From positions 1 to 40,360 of IMG/VR virus record IMGVR_UViG_3300033571_001337: a stretch of DNA of 40,360 nt. One strand, given 5' to 3'. Below are positions 1 through 8,890 of this stretch, piece after piece. Position 1 is the first letter of the stretch; each line of letters starts with the position of its first letter. Made by a program: the position numbers and the translations under genes. This DNA is from a virus. Under the pieces are notes generated by a model. It worked only from the letters and a program-made list of their open reading frames with translations, was not told where the DNA came from and ran no database searches.

Positions 1-908
1 ATTCTAATAATATTGGCGTAAATGTAACACCTCCTACTTGGTATTCAAACTTTAAGGGAGTTAACTTAGTAAATGGTTCTTTAATTACATATTCTACTAA
101 TGCATCGTTATTCTTAACACAAAATGCATACTTTAATGCTGCTGGTTCTTGGACATATTTAAATACAGGAACAGCAGGACAGTATTCTATTGATGGGACA
201 GGAAACCACGTTTTTTACACGGCTGTAAGTGGTACTGGTGGTAATGCTGCTACGTTAAACGAACGTATGCGAATCACTTCCGCTGGCAACGTAGGTATTG
301 GAACAACTTCGCCAACCAATGTATTGTCAACTTGGACTACATTAGAAGTATCTGGTCAAGGAAGTGGAGGAGGAGGCATTTTGTATTTAACAAATTTTGG
401 TAGTTCAGTTAAATCGCAAATTTATTCTGATAATAACGGGTGTTCAGTTGGGACAACTACTAATCATTATTTAAGATTTGAAACTAACGGCACCGAACGT
501 ATGCGGATTTTCGCATCAGGAAACGTTAGATTTTCTTCGCAAGTATATGGCAATACGGTAGCATCGCCAAGAACTTTATTTATAGCATCAGATGGTGAAC
601 TAGGAGGGATATCTTCTATTAGAGAATCAAAAACAAATATTAAAGCTATTGATTCAAATTGGTTAATGCAATTAAATCCAGTTTCATTTAATTATAGAAA
701 AAAAGATAATGACGGTATTTATACAAACGAATATTTTGATGAATTATTTTATGGATTAATTGCTGAAGAAACTGAATTGATTAATAAAGAAATATGTACT
801 TATACTGATGGTAAACTTGTTGGTATTGAATACTCTAAATTAGTTCCTGTACTTGTCAAAGCCATCCAAGAACTTTCTGCCAAAATAGATATCCTAGAAA
901 ACAAATAA
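1..908 (+). CDS. Tail fibre, 5'-truncated by window edge, C-terminal S74-type chaperone domain
   Basis: The frame is open from base 3 to the stop at 908 (301 visible residues), so the ATG at 267 is internal and the true start lies outside the window. The visible part has fibre repeats of the form ERMRI-x-(3)-GN-[VI]-x-[IF], which also occur in the next two genes. The last ~97 residues fit the intramolecular chaperone of endosialidase/S74 fibres: an SSIRESK segment where the family usually has SDxRLK, then GLIAEE, then a helical end (LVKAIQELSAKI). In this family the domain drives trimerisation and cleaves itself off at that serine. The Asp-to-Ser change in the cleavage motif is unusual. Probable role: receptor binding on the virion surface. 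Confidence 0.85.
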   Translation, partial: SNNIGVNVTPPTWYSNFKGVNLVNGSLITYSTNASLFLTQNAYFNAAGSWTYLNTGTAGQYSIDGTGNHVFYTAVSGTGGNAATLNERMRITSAGNVGIGTTSPTNVLSTWTTLEVSGQGSGGGGILYLTNFGSSVKSQIYSDNNGCSVGTTTNHYLRFETNGTERMRIFASGNVRFSSQVYGNTVASPRTLFIASDGELGGISSIRESKTNIKAIDSNWLMQLNPVSFNYRKKDNDGIYTNEYFDELFYGLIAEETELINKEICTYTDGKLVGIEYSKLVPVLVKAIQELSAKIDILENK

Positions 909-912
909 TACG

Positions 913-2208
913 ATGACAAAAATATCGAATCAATATAGTTTAACCAATGTCCTCTTCGCTGACACTACCAATGGCAGGGTGGGGGTGAATAATACTAGCC
1001 CAGCTTATACTTTAGATGTAAGTGGAGATTCTAGATTATTAGTAGCGGCAAATGGCACAAGAAATTTATTCTTTGGAACATCTGCTACTAATTATGGAAA
1101 AATTACATATAACGATACAAGTGGAGAATTATCATTAGGTACAACTCAAAGTTATTCAACTGTATTTTTAACAAACAATACAGAAAAAATGCGAATTACT
1201 TCAGGGGGCAACATAGGTATTAACGGGACTCCAAGTTCATTTAGTAATTTTGTGTATCTTGATATTATTGGAAATGCTACTACACAAGGTGGAATTATAC
1301 AATCAAGAAATAGCGACAATAGCATAATTGGTTCATTTTTTACCAATGCGAATGGATTAAATATTAGAACTGAAACTGCCCATTCAATACTTTTAAGCAC
1401 CGCTGGAACAGAACGCGTGCGAATACTTTCAAATGGTAATATTGGCATTGGAGGAGCTAGTTCTGAAGGGGCAGCTTCGGATGATAGAGTAATTACTATC
1501 CACAATTCGAACTCTAGTGGTAGTATGCGTTCTATGATTCGCTATACAAATTTTAATACTGGAACTACTTGGGGTAATGGAGTCTTTATGAGCATAGACT
1601 CAAGTTTAAATTTCTATATAGGCAACCAAGAAGCTGGAGCTATTATTTATCAAACTTCTAACCAAGAGCGTATGCGTATTACATCAGGTGGTAACCTAAC
1701 AATGGGAACTACTGATGAATCAGGCTTGGCAAGGTTAATTCACCTTGATAATTTCAGCAATTGCGGAATTAAACTATCTCAATCAGGAACGGTTCGAGGC
1801 TATTTTTATATTTATGATAGTCAGCTAATAGTAGAATCAACAAATAGTACACGAATTAGAGTGTGGGTAAATTCTGCAAATGGAGTTTATATGGATGCAG
1901 GTGCTACATCTTGGACGTCTAATTCAGACGAAAGGATGAAAACTAATTTGGTGCCTATCTCTAATGGAATTGACAAAGTGATGCAATTGCGCTCTGTAAC
2001 TGGTAGATTTAAAACGGATGAGGAAAGCAAAAAACGCTCATTCTTAATTGCGCAAGACGTTCAGTCGGTATTGCCTGAAGCTGTGAATGTGGACAAAGAA
2101 ACGGGTATGCTTGGCGTGCAATATACAGAAGTTATACCATTGCTAGTTGCCGCTATAAAAGAACAGCAAACTCAAATTAACGAACTCAAAGCATTAATAA
2201 ACGCTTAG
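913..2208 (+). CDS. Tail fibre / receptor-binding protein with S74 chaperone domain
   Basis: The 431-residue protein starts 4 bases after the previous stop. Residues ~18-330 hold repeated beta-rich fibre motifs (NNTSPAYTLDVSG, then several ERMRITSGGN blocks). Residues 338-431 form an S74 intramolecular chaperone: SDERMKTN cleavage motif, FLIAQDVQSVLPEAV core, and a C-terminal coiled coil (AAIKEQQTQINELKALI). It is a paralogue of the partial gene upstream, but with the canonical SDER motif. Expected to trimerise and lose its C-terminal domain by autoproteolysis; receptor unknown. Confidence 0.88.
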   Translation: MTKISNQYSLTNVLFADTTNGRVGVNNTSPAYTLDVSGDSRLLVAANGTRNLFFGTSATNYGKITYNDTSGELSLGTTQSYSTVFLTNNTEKMRITSGGNIGINGTPSSFSNFVYLDIIGNATTQGGIIQSRNSDNSIIGSFFTNANGLNIRTETAHSILLSTAGTERVRILSNGNIGIGGASSEGAASDDRVITIHNSNSSGSMRSMIRYTNFNTGTTWGNGVFMSIDSSLNFYIGNQEAGAIIYQTSNQERMRITSGGNLTMGTTDESGLARLIHLDNFSNCGIKLSQSGTVRGYFYIYDSQLIVESTNSTRIRVWVNSANGVYMDAGATSWTSNSDERMKTNLVPISNGIDKVMQLRSVTGRFKTDEESKKRSFLIAQDVQSVLPEAVNVDKETGMLGVQYTEVIPLLVAAIKEQQTQINELKALINA

Positions 2209-2258
2209 TAATATGAGTCGCTAACGCTCCTCAACGCTTAAATTAAAAATTTAAACTT

Positions 2259-3629
2259 ATGTCAAAGAATACAGATTTAGGAAATTTAGTTAATGGGTTA
2301 TTTGTCGATTCATCAAGAAATGTTGGGGTGGGTACGACGTCTCCTAATATAAATAGTTTTGGCAGGGCATTAACATTATCTGCCTCTACTGGATATGCAG
2401 CAGTTGAAATTTACGGAGCTTCTGCGACTGGAGGAGGGCAATTAGATTTCGGTGGTAGCACAACTAGATTCGCATCTATTTCAGGAGAATACGAAAGTTC
2501 TACTAATGGATATTTAAATATCCGTACGCTTAGGGCAGGCAGTATGACTGATGCAGTTAGAATCACCTCCGCAGGCAGAGTAGGTATTGGAACGTCAACG
2601 TCTCCAACTTATTTACTAGAAGTAGCAACTGCAAGCGGTAGCCAAAGAATACGAGTAGGTACTTTGCAGAATAACAATAATAGTTCAACATTTGAGGCTA
2701 TTACTACTGCCGCAAGTACGACGGCTAGTTCAGCTTGGTTTAGAGCAAATGCTGGTGGAACAATGTCAATTGGCACATCTACTTATGCAAAAGCAAATTC
2801 GGATTCAGGCAACTTTGCAAATTTGTCATCTGAGGTTCAAACTGCTGCGATAAATATTACTGCGGGGGGGACTGTTTTAATGAACACAGTAAATACTTTT
2901 TCAAATGAAAAATTAAGAGTCATTGGTAGTAACGCTTTTAACGGGTTAGTTAGGTTTGAAAATAACGTAAACCAAACAGATGTTAATCACGGCGTTTTAA
3001 TGATATGCAATACTGCAAACTATGCAATTGGAAATGATGCTTCAATTGGATTTTCACTTAATCGTGCTGACAATACCGCTCAAGACCCAAGAGCATCTAT
3101 TGGATGCAAAACAAGTTCAAATTTAGGAGGCGACTTAGTTTTTAATACTAGGAACGATTCTAATTATGCCGAACGTATGCGTATTTTAGGAAACGGAAAC
3201 GTAGGAATCGGAAACACCACCCCATCCACAAAACTGCACGTCACAGGAACAATATCGAGTAGCGACTTATTGTTGGCAGGGACTGGAGACTATAGTTATA
3301 CAACATCAGATAGTTGGACAAGCTGGCAAACTATAGTTCCGACAGGAGTCCTTGTTGCGCAGGCTGTTTATATTATTCGATTGTGGTATGGAACGGATAA
3401 TGCGCCTTGGACTGTTGCTACTTCATTTTTATTTAGCCCAGCTAATACTAACGGGCCGAACGCAGATGGACAATTTGCTCCAATGATATCTACTCACCAA
3501 GGAGGGACAGGGGTAATATATGTTAGAGCAAGGGCGACGTGGGGTTCAATTGCAGGGTTGGATGCTTATTTTAGCGGATTCACAAAGAATACAGGAAGTC
3601 TTTCTGTTAAAATAGTAAGATTAATGTAA
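2259..3629 (+). CDS. Tail fibre paralogue with a different C-terminal domain (no S74)
   Basis: The 456-residue protein opens like its neighbours (a Lx-N-VLFADTT/GLFVDSS-type start, then NVGVGTTSP) and carries fibre repeats including ERMRILGNGNVGIG near residue 305. Instead of an S74 domain it ends with ~120 residues rich in aromatic and small residues (SDSWTSWQTIVPTG, then IIRLWYGTDNAPWT, ending VKIVRLM), which look like a compact beta-sandwich receptor-binding head. That fold is inferred. The gene appears to share a shaft module with the two genes before it while exchanging its tip. It could alternatively be an accessory fibre attached to one of them. Confidence 0.78.
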   Translation: MSKNTDLGNLVNGLFVDSSRNVGVGTTSPNINSFGRALTLSASTGYAAVEIYGASATGGGQLDFGGSTTRFASISGEYESSTNGYLNIRTLRAGSMTDAVRITSAGRVGIGTSTSPTYLLEVATASGSQRIRVGTLQNNNNSSTFEAITTAASTTASSAWFRANAGGTMSIGTSTYAKANSDSGNFANLSSEVQTAAINITAGGTVLMNTVNTFSNEKLRVIGSNAFNGLVRFENNVNQTDVNHGVLMICNTANYAIGNDASIGFSLNRADNTAQDPRASIGCKTSSNLGGDLVFNTRNDSNYAERMRILGNGNVGIGNTTPSTKLHVTGTISSSDLLLAGTGDYSYTTSDSWTSWQTIVPTGVLVAQAVYIIRLWYGTDNAPWTVATSFLFSPANTNGPNADGQFAPMISTHQGGTGVIYVRARATWGSIAGLDAYFSGFTKNTGSLSVKIVRLM

Positions 3630-3650
3630 AATAAATAAACACACATAATT

Positions 3651-4031
3651 ATGTCATCAATTACATCACATTGGAATATTGTCGCATTAGACACCATTCC
3701 GTCATTAGACGGATTAACAAACGTTATTAGCGTTATTCATTGCGAGAAACTTGCTGTTTCAGACGACGGCTTTAACGCACGTTGGTATGGAACAGTATCT
3801 GTTGCTGCACCTCATCCTGCGTCATTCACTCCTTACGAGGAAGTTACTGAGCAGATGGTTATCGACTGGGTATCTGAGTCTCCGTCAACTGTTGGCGTAG
3901 ATGATAACTTGGTAGCGCAAATTGACAATCAGCGTAATCCGCCGATTGTAACGTTGCCACTTCCTTGGGTACCAGTTCCTGAAGCACCAGTAGTTCCAGA
4001 AGAACCTGCTGAGCCAGAAGTTCAATTATAG
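3651..4031 (+). CDS. Small conserved phage virion-associated protein (DUF7936-like)
   Basis: This 126-residue protein begins SSITSHWNIVALDTIP and contains VISVIHCEKLAV, YEEVTEQMVIDWVSE and IDNQRNPPIVTLPLPW. That pattern matches a small family often found beside fibre genes in aquatic phages (DUF7936 by my recollection, not checked). The tail after residue 105 is Pro/Glu-rich (repeated PVVPEEPAEPE) and probably unstructured. It lies between two fibre genes in the same orientation, so a role in fibre attachment or assembly is plausible but unproven. Confidence 0.6.
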   Translation: MSSITSHWNIVALDTIPSLDGLTNVISVIHCEKLAVSDDGFNARWYGTVSVAAPHPASFTPYEEVTEQMVIDWVSESPSTVGVDDNLVAQIDNQRNPPIVTLPLPWVPVPEAPVVPEEPAEPEVQL

Positions 4032-4043
4032 GAAAATACTGCG

Positions 4044-4051
4044 TAACTTTA
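4044..4051 (+). promoter_or_regulatory. Promoter -7-like box TAACTTTA
   Basis: TAACTTTA matches the Bacteroidota -7 consensus TAnnTTTG except for the final base. It lies 21 bases before the ATG of the 4073 fibre gene, the same spacing as the other boxes in the late arm. I see no clear -33 TTG at the usual distance. Confidence 0.4.
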
Positions 4052-4072
4052 CTTGCACAATAAAGAATTATA

Positions 4073-6340
4073 ATGGCATTACCATCTAATGTAGTGGGCT
4101 TAATGGGTATTGATAATAGCGGAAACGTTGTTACAATACCCGCTGATGCTTTTACTACTTCGCAAGCTACTGTTACACAAGCTGCTGCTATAACAGCTGC
4201 TCCAGCAGCCCGTCCTGCCACAACGAATATCATTACAAATGCTACGACGGAGACGGTTGCTTTATCAATAGATGCTGACGAGAATTATCTTGTAAAGGTT
4301 AACTCCAATAAAGATAATTTCGACAATTCTGTATTATACGAAAGTGTAAAGAAAATTGGACTCGGCACAAAAGCTCCTAAGTTTGCATTTGATGTTTACG
4401 AGGCAAGCATAAACGTATCTAACGCCTCCTCAAAAAATGGATACAAGATTAATGGCTACAACTTAGCCTACTCTAAGAAAGGCTCCGATATTATTTATAT
4501 GGGAGACTCTACCTTAAAGAAGGTATCCGTTGATACATTATTCTTATCAGGAACAGTAGAAGACCCAGCATTAACTTACAATCAACTATTGCAGGTTGAG
4601 CCCGACGGAAAAGTTAGTGTTGTGACACCATTCCCTGAAGGAGCGATACCTTTTAGCGATGGCGATACGTTAGTATCAGATGTTAATCATTTATTCTGGA
4701 ACGATACAAACAATAGGCTTGGCGTTTTAACAAATGCTCCTGCTTACACATTAGATGTAAACGGAACAGCTAGAATACAAACATCTTTAATTGCGCCAAT
4801 TATTGGCAATACATTAGGTGTTGCAGCTAATAATACTTGGACGTTTGCTTCTAACGTAAACATTCCATTAGTCCCTGTTGATGCGTCTCACGCTGCTTCA
4901 AAGCAATACGTTGACAATACTGCTCTAACAGGTTTAAAACTAGGAGCAGAGGTTAAGACAGTTGCAACTACTAACGTTGGGTTAAGTGGACTTGCAGCTA
5001 TTAATGGATACACTCCTGTAGCAGGCGATAGAATATTAGTTGTTGGGCAGTCTACTCAATCAGCAAACGGTGTTTACGAAGCAGCTTCTGGCGGATGGAC
5101 TCGTGCAACAGATTCAGATACCGACGCAGAATTGCGTGGATACCAGTACCTAATCACCGCAGGAACTTTTATTAACGCGAGATACGGTAACACGAATCAG
5201 ACCACGATTACTGTTGGCGTAACGGCTATCACATATCAAACTATTTCTGCTGGTGAATCAGACCCAATTTTTACAGCATCTCCTTCGTTTGCAATTACAA
5301 ATACAAATATTTCTAATTGGAACACTTCTTATAATCGCTCTATTGTATCTTCTGCTTTTTCGGGAACAGCTACTCAAACGCTAACCTTAACAAAGCAAGA
5401 CGGAGGAACTTTAACTAGCTCATTTACTTTCCCTGTAACGAGCGTTTTTGGGCGTACTGGTGTCATAACATTACTTAGCTCAGATATATCAACAGCGCTA
5501 GGATATACCCCCTACAACGGAGCGTCAAATCCAAATGGATATATAAGCTCGATTAGCTCAGGAACAGTTACGTCTGCTTTAGGATATACTCCTGTTCCGA
5601 CAACTAGAACGTTGACAATTAACGGAACAAGCTACGACTTATCTGCTGATAGAAGCTGGACAATTGCTGCTGGGCTAACATCGTTTAACGGGTTAACTGG
5701 AGCAATTACTTACGGATATAATGAGATTGTAGGTTCTGGTGGATTAAACTTTGTCCCAGCAAACTCTACGACAACACTTACAATTAATGGTACCTCTCGC
5801 CCTTTATCGGCGAATATGGTTTTCACTACAGTATCTACTATAACAACGACTTCTGGAAACGGAATATCGTCAGTAGTAACAAACCCGACTAATACACCTA
5901 ACATAGCAATTGGTGCAATAACAGATAATATTCAGGTTGGTTCACTTAAAGTTGGAACATTTGCTACTGCGCCGCCAAATACAAGCGGTAATATTTATGC
6001 ATCTGGAACAATTACTGCTACAGGGGATATTATTGGTTACAGTACATCTGACGAAAGATTAAAGGATAACATAACTGTTATTGATAATGCTATTGAAAAG
6101 ATATCTAAACTTCGTGGAGTTACATTTAGCTGGACAGAAAATGCCGAAGAGATGTATGGCTTAACAGGAGACGATATGGGATTGATTGCCCAAGACGTAC
6201 AAAGTGTTGCTCCTTTAGCTGTACAAGAAAGAGAATCTGGCTACCTTGCAGTTCGTTATGAAAAGATAATTGGATTGCTAGTTGCTGGCATGAATGAACA
6301 AGAGGCGAGAATTAAGGAGTTAGAAAATAAATTGAAGTAA
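4073..6340 (+). CDS. Large tail fibre with S74 chaperone domain
   Basis: The 755-residue protein has a modular fibre architecture. Residues ~286-378 form a domain common in phage fibres (GLKLGAEVKTVATTNVGLSG, GDRILVVGQSTQSANGVYE, GWTRATDSDTDAE). Two ALGYTP repeat units follow near residues 477 and 503, plus SFNGLTGAI segments. Residues 659-755 are an S74 chaperone with the canonical SDERLKDN cleavage motif, GLIAQDVQSV core and a C-terminal coiled coil. The N-terminal ~60 residues are Ala/Thr-rich and may anchor it to the baseplate. Being the longest fibre here, it is a candidate primary receptor-binding fibre. Confidence 0.88.
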   Translation: MALPSNVVGLMGIDNSGNVVTIPADAFTTSQATVTQAAAITAAPAARPATTNIITNATTETVALSIDADENYLVKVNSNKDNFDNSVLYESVKKIGLGTKAPKFAFDVYEASINVSNASSKNGYKINGYNLAYSKKGSDIIYMGDSTLKKVSVDTLFLSGTVEDPALTYNQLLQVEPDGKVSVVTPFPEGAIPFSDGDTLVSDVNHLFWNDTNNRLGVLTNAPAYTLDVNGTARIQTSLIAPIIGNTLGVAANNTWTFASNVNIPLVPVDASHAASKQYVDNTALTGLKLGAEVKTVATTNVGLSGLAAINGYTPVAGDRILVVGQSTQSANGVYEAASGGWTRATDSDTDAELRGYQYLITAGTFINARYGNTNQTTITVGVTAITYQTISAGESDPIFTASPSFAITNTNISNWNTSYNRSIVSSAFSGTATQTLTLTKQDGGTLTSSFTFPVTSVFGRTGVITLLSSDISTALGYTPYNGASNPNGYISSISSGTVTSALGYTPVPTTRTLTINGTSYDLSADRSWTIAAGLTSFNGLTGAITYGYNEIVGSGGLNFVPANSTTTLTINGTSRPLSANMVFTTVSTITTTSGNGISSVVTNPTNTPNIAIGAITDNIQVGSLKVGTFATAPPNTSGNIYASGTITATGDIIGYSTSDERLKDNITVIDNAIEKISKLRGVTFSWTENAEEMYGLTGDDMGLIAQDVQSVAPLAVQERESGYLAVRYEKIIGLLVAGMNEQEARIKELENKLK

Positions 6341-6341
6341 G

Positions 6342-7229
6342 ATGGCACTTCCTAATAGCGGGACAATATCTATAAATATGATTCGGCAAGAGTTAAATTT
6401 GCCTGTTGAATCAAATTTTTCTTTAAATACTGCTGAGGATGGCTTGTATGTTAAAATTAATCCGTGTAGCACATTTAAGCCTGCAATACCTGACCCCGCT
6501 CAAATAGATGAGTGGTGGGGGTATAATCATACACAACCTTGCATCTCTTCTGAATACAAGTCTGTTAGCTGTGATACCAATGTAGGAATATGTGATGTGC
6601 CATTTAATACTAATCAAGCAAACTCCAATATAGTAATGGTTGCCGCAAACGGGATGAGCCCTAATGGGGATGGGATAAATGATACGTGGATTATATCTAA
6701 TACAGCCAAATTCCCTAATGCTAGGTTTATGGTGATGGAATACATTTCTCAGACACAATCTAATATTGTATATGACTTTACGGGAGTTTATGTGCCTTGG
6801 AATGGAATTGGAAATGTTGGAGTTTATAATGGAGTAAAAGTGCCTTCGTCTCCCTTGTATTTCTTTAAAATATTTTATAATGATGGCAGTGGAAGAGTAA
6901 TTGGAGTTAATACAATAACGAATAATAACGCGCTATCTATATTGTATGCAACTGATGGAGATTTTATAAATGGAAACTTCTCCTATGGCGAAACTTCTGC
7001 TGCGTCAGCTTGCGCATCAACAAGTTTTGAAGCATTTTCTTATCGCTCTCCAATAACTACGGCAGGAGGTTTATTGCCGCCAAATGCAACTTCGGGAAAT
7101 TATATTACAAATAGAGCTGGATATTATAGGCTCCAAGGTTCGACAGGATATTGGTTTAGATTAAATAATTTAGGAGAGGTAATGCTTGACGAATTCGGAA
7201 ATAGAATACAAGGTTATTGCCCGCAATAG
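6342..7229 (+). CDS. Virion adhesin-like protein with gliding-motility C-terminal (CHU_C-like) domain
   Basis: The gene starts 1 base after the previous stop. Its N-terminus (MALPNSGTISINMIRQELNL) is a phage tail-protein start found on many fibre-tip proteins. From about residue 103 it carries SPNGDGINDTWIIS, the signature of the gliding-motility-associated C-terminal / CHU_C domain that Bacteroidota place at the end of surface proteins sent through type IX secretion. Here the domain is central, followed by ~105 residues ending in QGYCPQ. Likely a tail-tip decoration that mimics or binds host surface structures; the function is inferred from the domain. Confidence 0.75.
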   Translation: MALPNSGTISINMIRQELNLPVESNFSLNTAEDGLYVKINPCSTFKPAIPDPAQIDEWWGYNHTQPCISSEYKSVSCDTNVGICDVPFNTNQANSNIVMVAANGMSPNGDGINDTWIISNTAKFPNARFMVMEYISQTQSNIVYDFTGVYVPWNGIGNVGVYNGVKVPSSPLYFFKIFYNDGSGRVIGVNTITNNNALSILYATDGDFINGNFSYGETSAASACASTSFEAFSYRSPITTAGGLLPPNATSGNYITNRAGYYRLQGSTGYWFRLNNLGEVMLDEFGNRIQGYCPQ

Positions 7230-7241
7230 GATATTATTAAT

Positions 7242-8540
7242 ATGGCGTGTACATCAAAATATATTTATTCAAACTGCACAACACTAACTGTTGGGTGTAC
7301 GCTGTATTCTGACAATTCGCTACAAACAAACTTGGGTGCTGGATTCCATAAGATACCAGTTGGCACAGGGCAAAAGACGTTTACGACAAATTCAAGTGGA
7401 GAAATAACTGCGGAGGCAGTTTGTTCTTGGAGCGCTAGTTTTACATACGCGCCATTATTTACTTCTACTAAGAACAACTGCGTAGGCGGTTCTTGTACAG
7501 TAATAGGAAGCACAGTAACACTTAATGACGGCTCTCCTCAAAATGCATATTCAGGTTTTGCTACATATACTTCTTTTATATCGCAATCTGACGCAGATAC
7601 ACAAGCTCAAACAGCGGCTATTGCTATGTTTGAAGCTAATAAGCAAGCTGCCGTAAATAGCAGAGGCTTCTGTACGTTTACATTTTCTGGAGGTACAGGA
7701 ACTTATAGTGCAAACTTCACTAAGAACAACTGCGCATCAAACTGCTATCCAAACGGAACAGTATCTTATTCTATAACAAAAACAGGCTATTCAGCGCAAT
7801 CAACAGTATCTTGTACTGAAGCTCAATCACAAGCAAATGCAGCCGCATATAATGCAGCCGTAGCAGAAGTTAATGCGGGCGGGCAGGCTTATGCTAATGC
7901 TAATGGCTCTTGCTGTTGCTGGGTTCCATCCCCTGCTTGTTTTAACTGTTTTCGGTATGGCGTAAGAGAAGTTGACACCTGTACTGGATTATATAGAAAC
8001 GACTATATAACCGCAGCTGACTCTTGCGAATGCGGACAAGGTTGTGCTGGAACTAACTATGATTATTACGAATGCGTTAACACATTCCAGCAAGATAAAT
8101 TAAAGAGAGAAAGATTTAACTGCCCTCCGTATAATTTCACAGGAAACACAATTTATGAGACTTGCGGTTGCACAAACAATCAGCCAGATATCAGATACCT
8201 AGAGCCGTTAGAGCAAACTTGTATTGATTGCGAATATTGGTTTATACTTAGAGATTTTGCTGTATGCTCTCCTACTGCTGGAAATTACTTTGCTAAAGGA
8301 GTTAATTATGGACTAAATAAGCCTTCGACAGCTCCCTGTGGCGCGCCAGTTTATGGCAATCAAATAGGACCAAGATGCATTGATATTGATGGAGATGGTA
8401 GCGCATCAGGAGTTTGTGTGTACCAAAAAACAAGTGGATGCGGGATGCTATATGAATTGTGGAGTTTTGATTGTGCATTTAATCTTAACATATACACTAA
8501 TGATATAGGATATGCGCCATCGGCTAATTCTTGTGCATAA
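7242..8540 (+). CDS. Cys-rich virion-associated protein with DUF5977-like repeats
   Basis: This 432-residue protein has about 32 cysteines. Two N-terminal repeats begin TKNNC and lead into an Ala-rich helix ending in GQAYANANGSC, closely resembling DUF5977, a domain of Bacteroidota secreted and RHS-type proteins. The second half has many Cys-x-Cys and Cys-x2-Cys pairs (SCCCW, CECGQGC, CGCTNN) and one Asp-rich calcium-loop-like segment (DIDGDGSASG). It follows the gliding-C-like gene directly and is probably the last adhesin of the cluster. So many cysteines suggests disulphide bonding outside the cell, or metal binding. Confidence 0.65.
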   Translation: MACTSKYIYSNCTTLTVGCTLYSDNSLQTNLGAGFHKIPVGTGQKTFTTNSSGEITAEAVCSWSASFTYAPLFTSTKNNCVGGSCTVIGSTVTLNDGSPQNAYSGFATYTSFISQSDADTQAQTAAIAMFEANKQAAVNSRGFCTFTFSGGTGTYSANFTKNNCASNCYPNGTVSYSITKTGYSAQSTVSCTEAQSQANAAAYNAAVAEVNAGGQAYANANGSCCCWVPSPACFNCFRYGVREVDTCTGLYRNDYITAADSCECGQGCAGTNYDYYECVNTFQQDKLKRERFNCPPYNFTGNTIYETCGCTNNQPDIRYLEPLEQTCIDCEYWFILRDFAVCSPTAGNYFAKGVNYGLNKPSTAPCGAPVYGNQIGPRCIDIDGDGSASGVCVYQKTSGCGMLYELWSFDCAFNLNIYTNDIGYAPSANSCA

Positions 8541-8555
8541 ACAAAAAACATTTTA

Positions 8556-8563
8556 TATATTTG
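8556..8563 (+). promoter_or_regulatory. Late promoter -7 box TATATTTG
   Basis: Exact match to TAnnTTTG, 20 bases before the ATG at 8584, followed by GCATAA and an ACCAAAC leader. A TTG at 8531-8533 is 22 bases upstream, slightly far for a -33 element. The box plus GCATAA recurs at 8860. Confidence 0.6.
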
Positions 8564-8583
8564 CATAACCAAACATTTTTACA

Positions 8584-8847
8584 ATGAACAAATTCTTAAC
8601 AATTGCTAAGGCTTGGGGTATCGCAGTTTTTCACACAGAAGAGGAAAAACAACTTGCTGACGAGCGAATGGAAGTTTGTAACACCTGCCCAATGCTTCAA
8701 GAGGTTGACGTCAAGAGTATGACTGGCGGACTAATCAATAACTATTTCCTTTGTGGCGGATGTGGCTGCCCTATGCAGGGTAAAATGTTCACGCCTAAAG
8801 ACGCTCCTAAAGAACAGAAGTGTCCACAAGGTAAATGGAAGAACTAA
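8584..8847 (+). CDS. Small zinc-ribbon-like protein
   Basis: The 87-residue protein has cysteines arranged as C-x2-C (CNTCP, residues 32-35), then C-x2-C-x-C (CGGCGC, ~57-62), and a late CPQGKW at ~79. This looks like a structural zinc site. Similar small proteins with a CP-x-GKW end occur in Bacteroidota phages, but I know of no assigned function. It has its own promoter-like box and leader, so it is probably expressed independently of the adhesin genes. Confidence 0.7.
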   Translation: MNKFLTIAKAWGIAVFHTEEEKQLADERMEVCNTCPMLQEVDVKSMTGGLINNYFLCGGCGCPMQGKMFTPKDAPKEQKCPQGKWKN

Positions 8848-8859
8848 TAATTAATTTAT

Positions 8860-8867
8860 TATATTTG
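8860..8867 (+). promoter_or_regulatory. Late promoter -7 box TATATTTG
   Basis: Second copy of TATATTTG-GCATAA, here 23 bases before the ATG at 8891 and followed by an AAACCAAAC leader. No convincing -33 TTG lies at 19-21 bases. Confidence 0.55.
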
Positions 8868-8890
8868 CATAAGTTTAAACCAAACATCCA

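Noticed and set aside
2209-2258. Hairpin-like GAGTCGCTAACGCTC in the gap between two fibre genes
   Set aside because: The stem is short and bulged and lacks a U-tract, so it is not a convincing terminator.
3859-4233. A minus-strand frame of 124 residues across two fibre-region genes
   Set aside because: It crosses the ends of two well-supported rightward genes and a promoter box; composition is that of a reversed coding strand.
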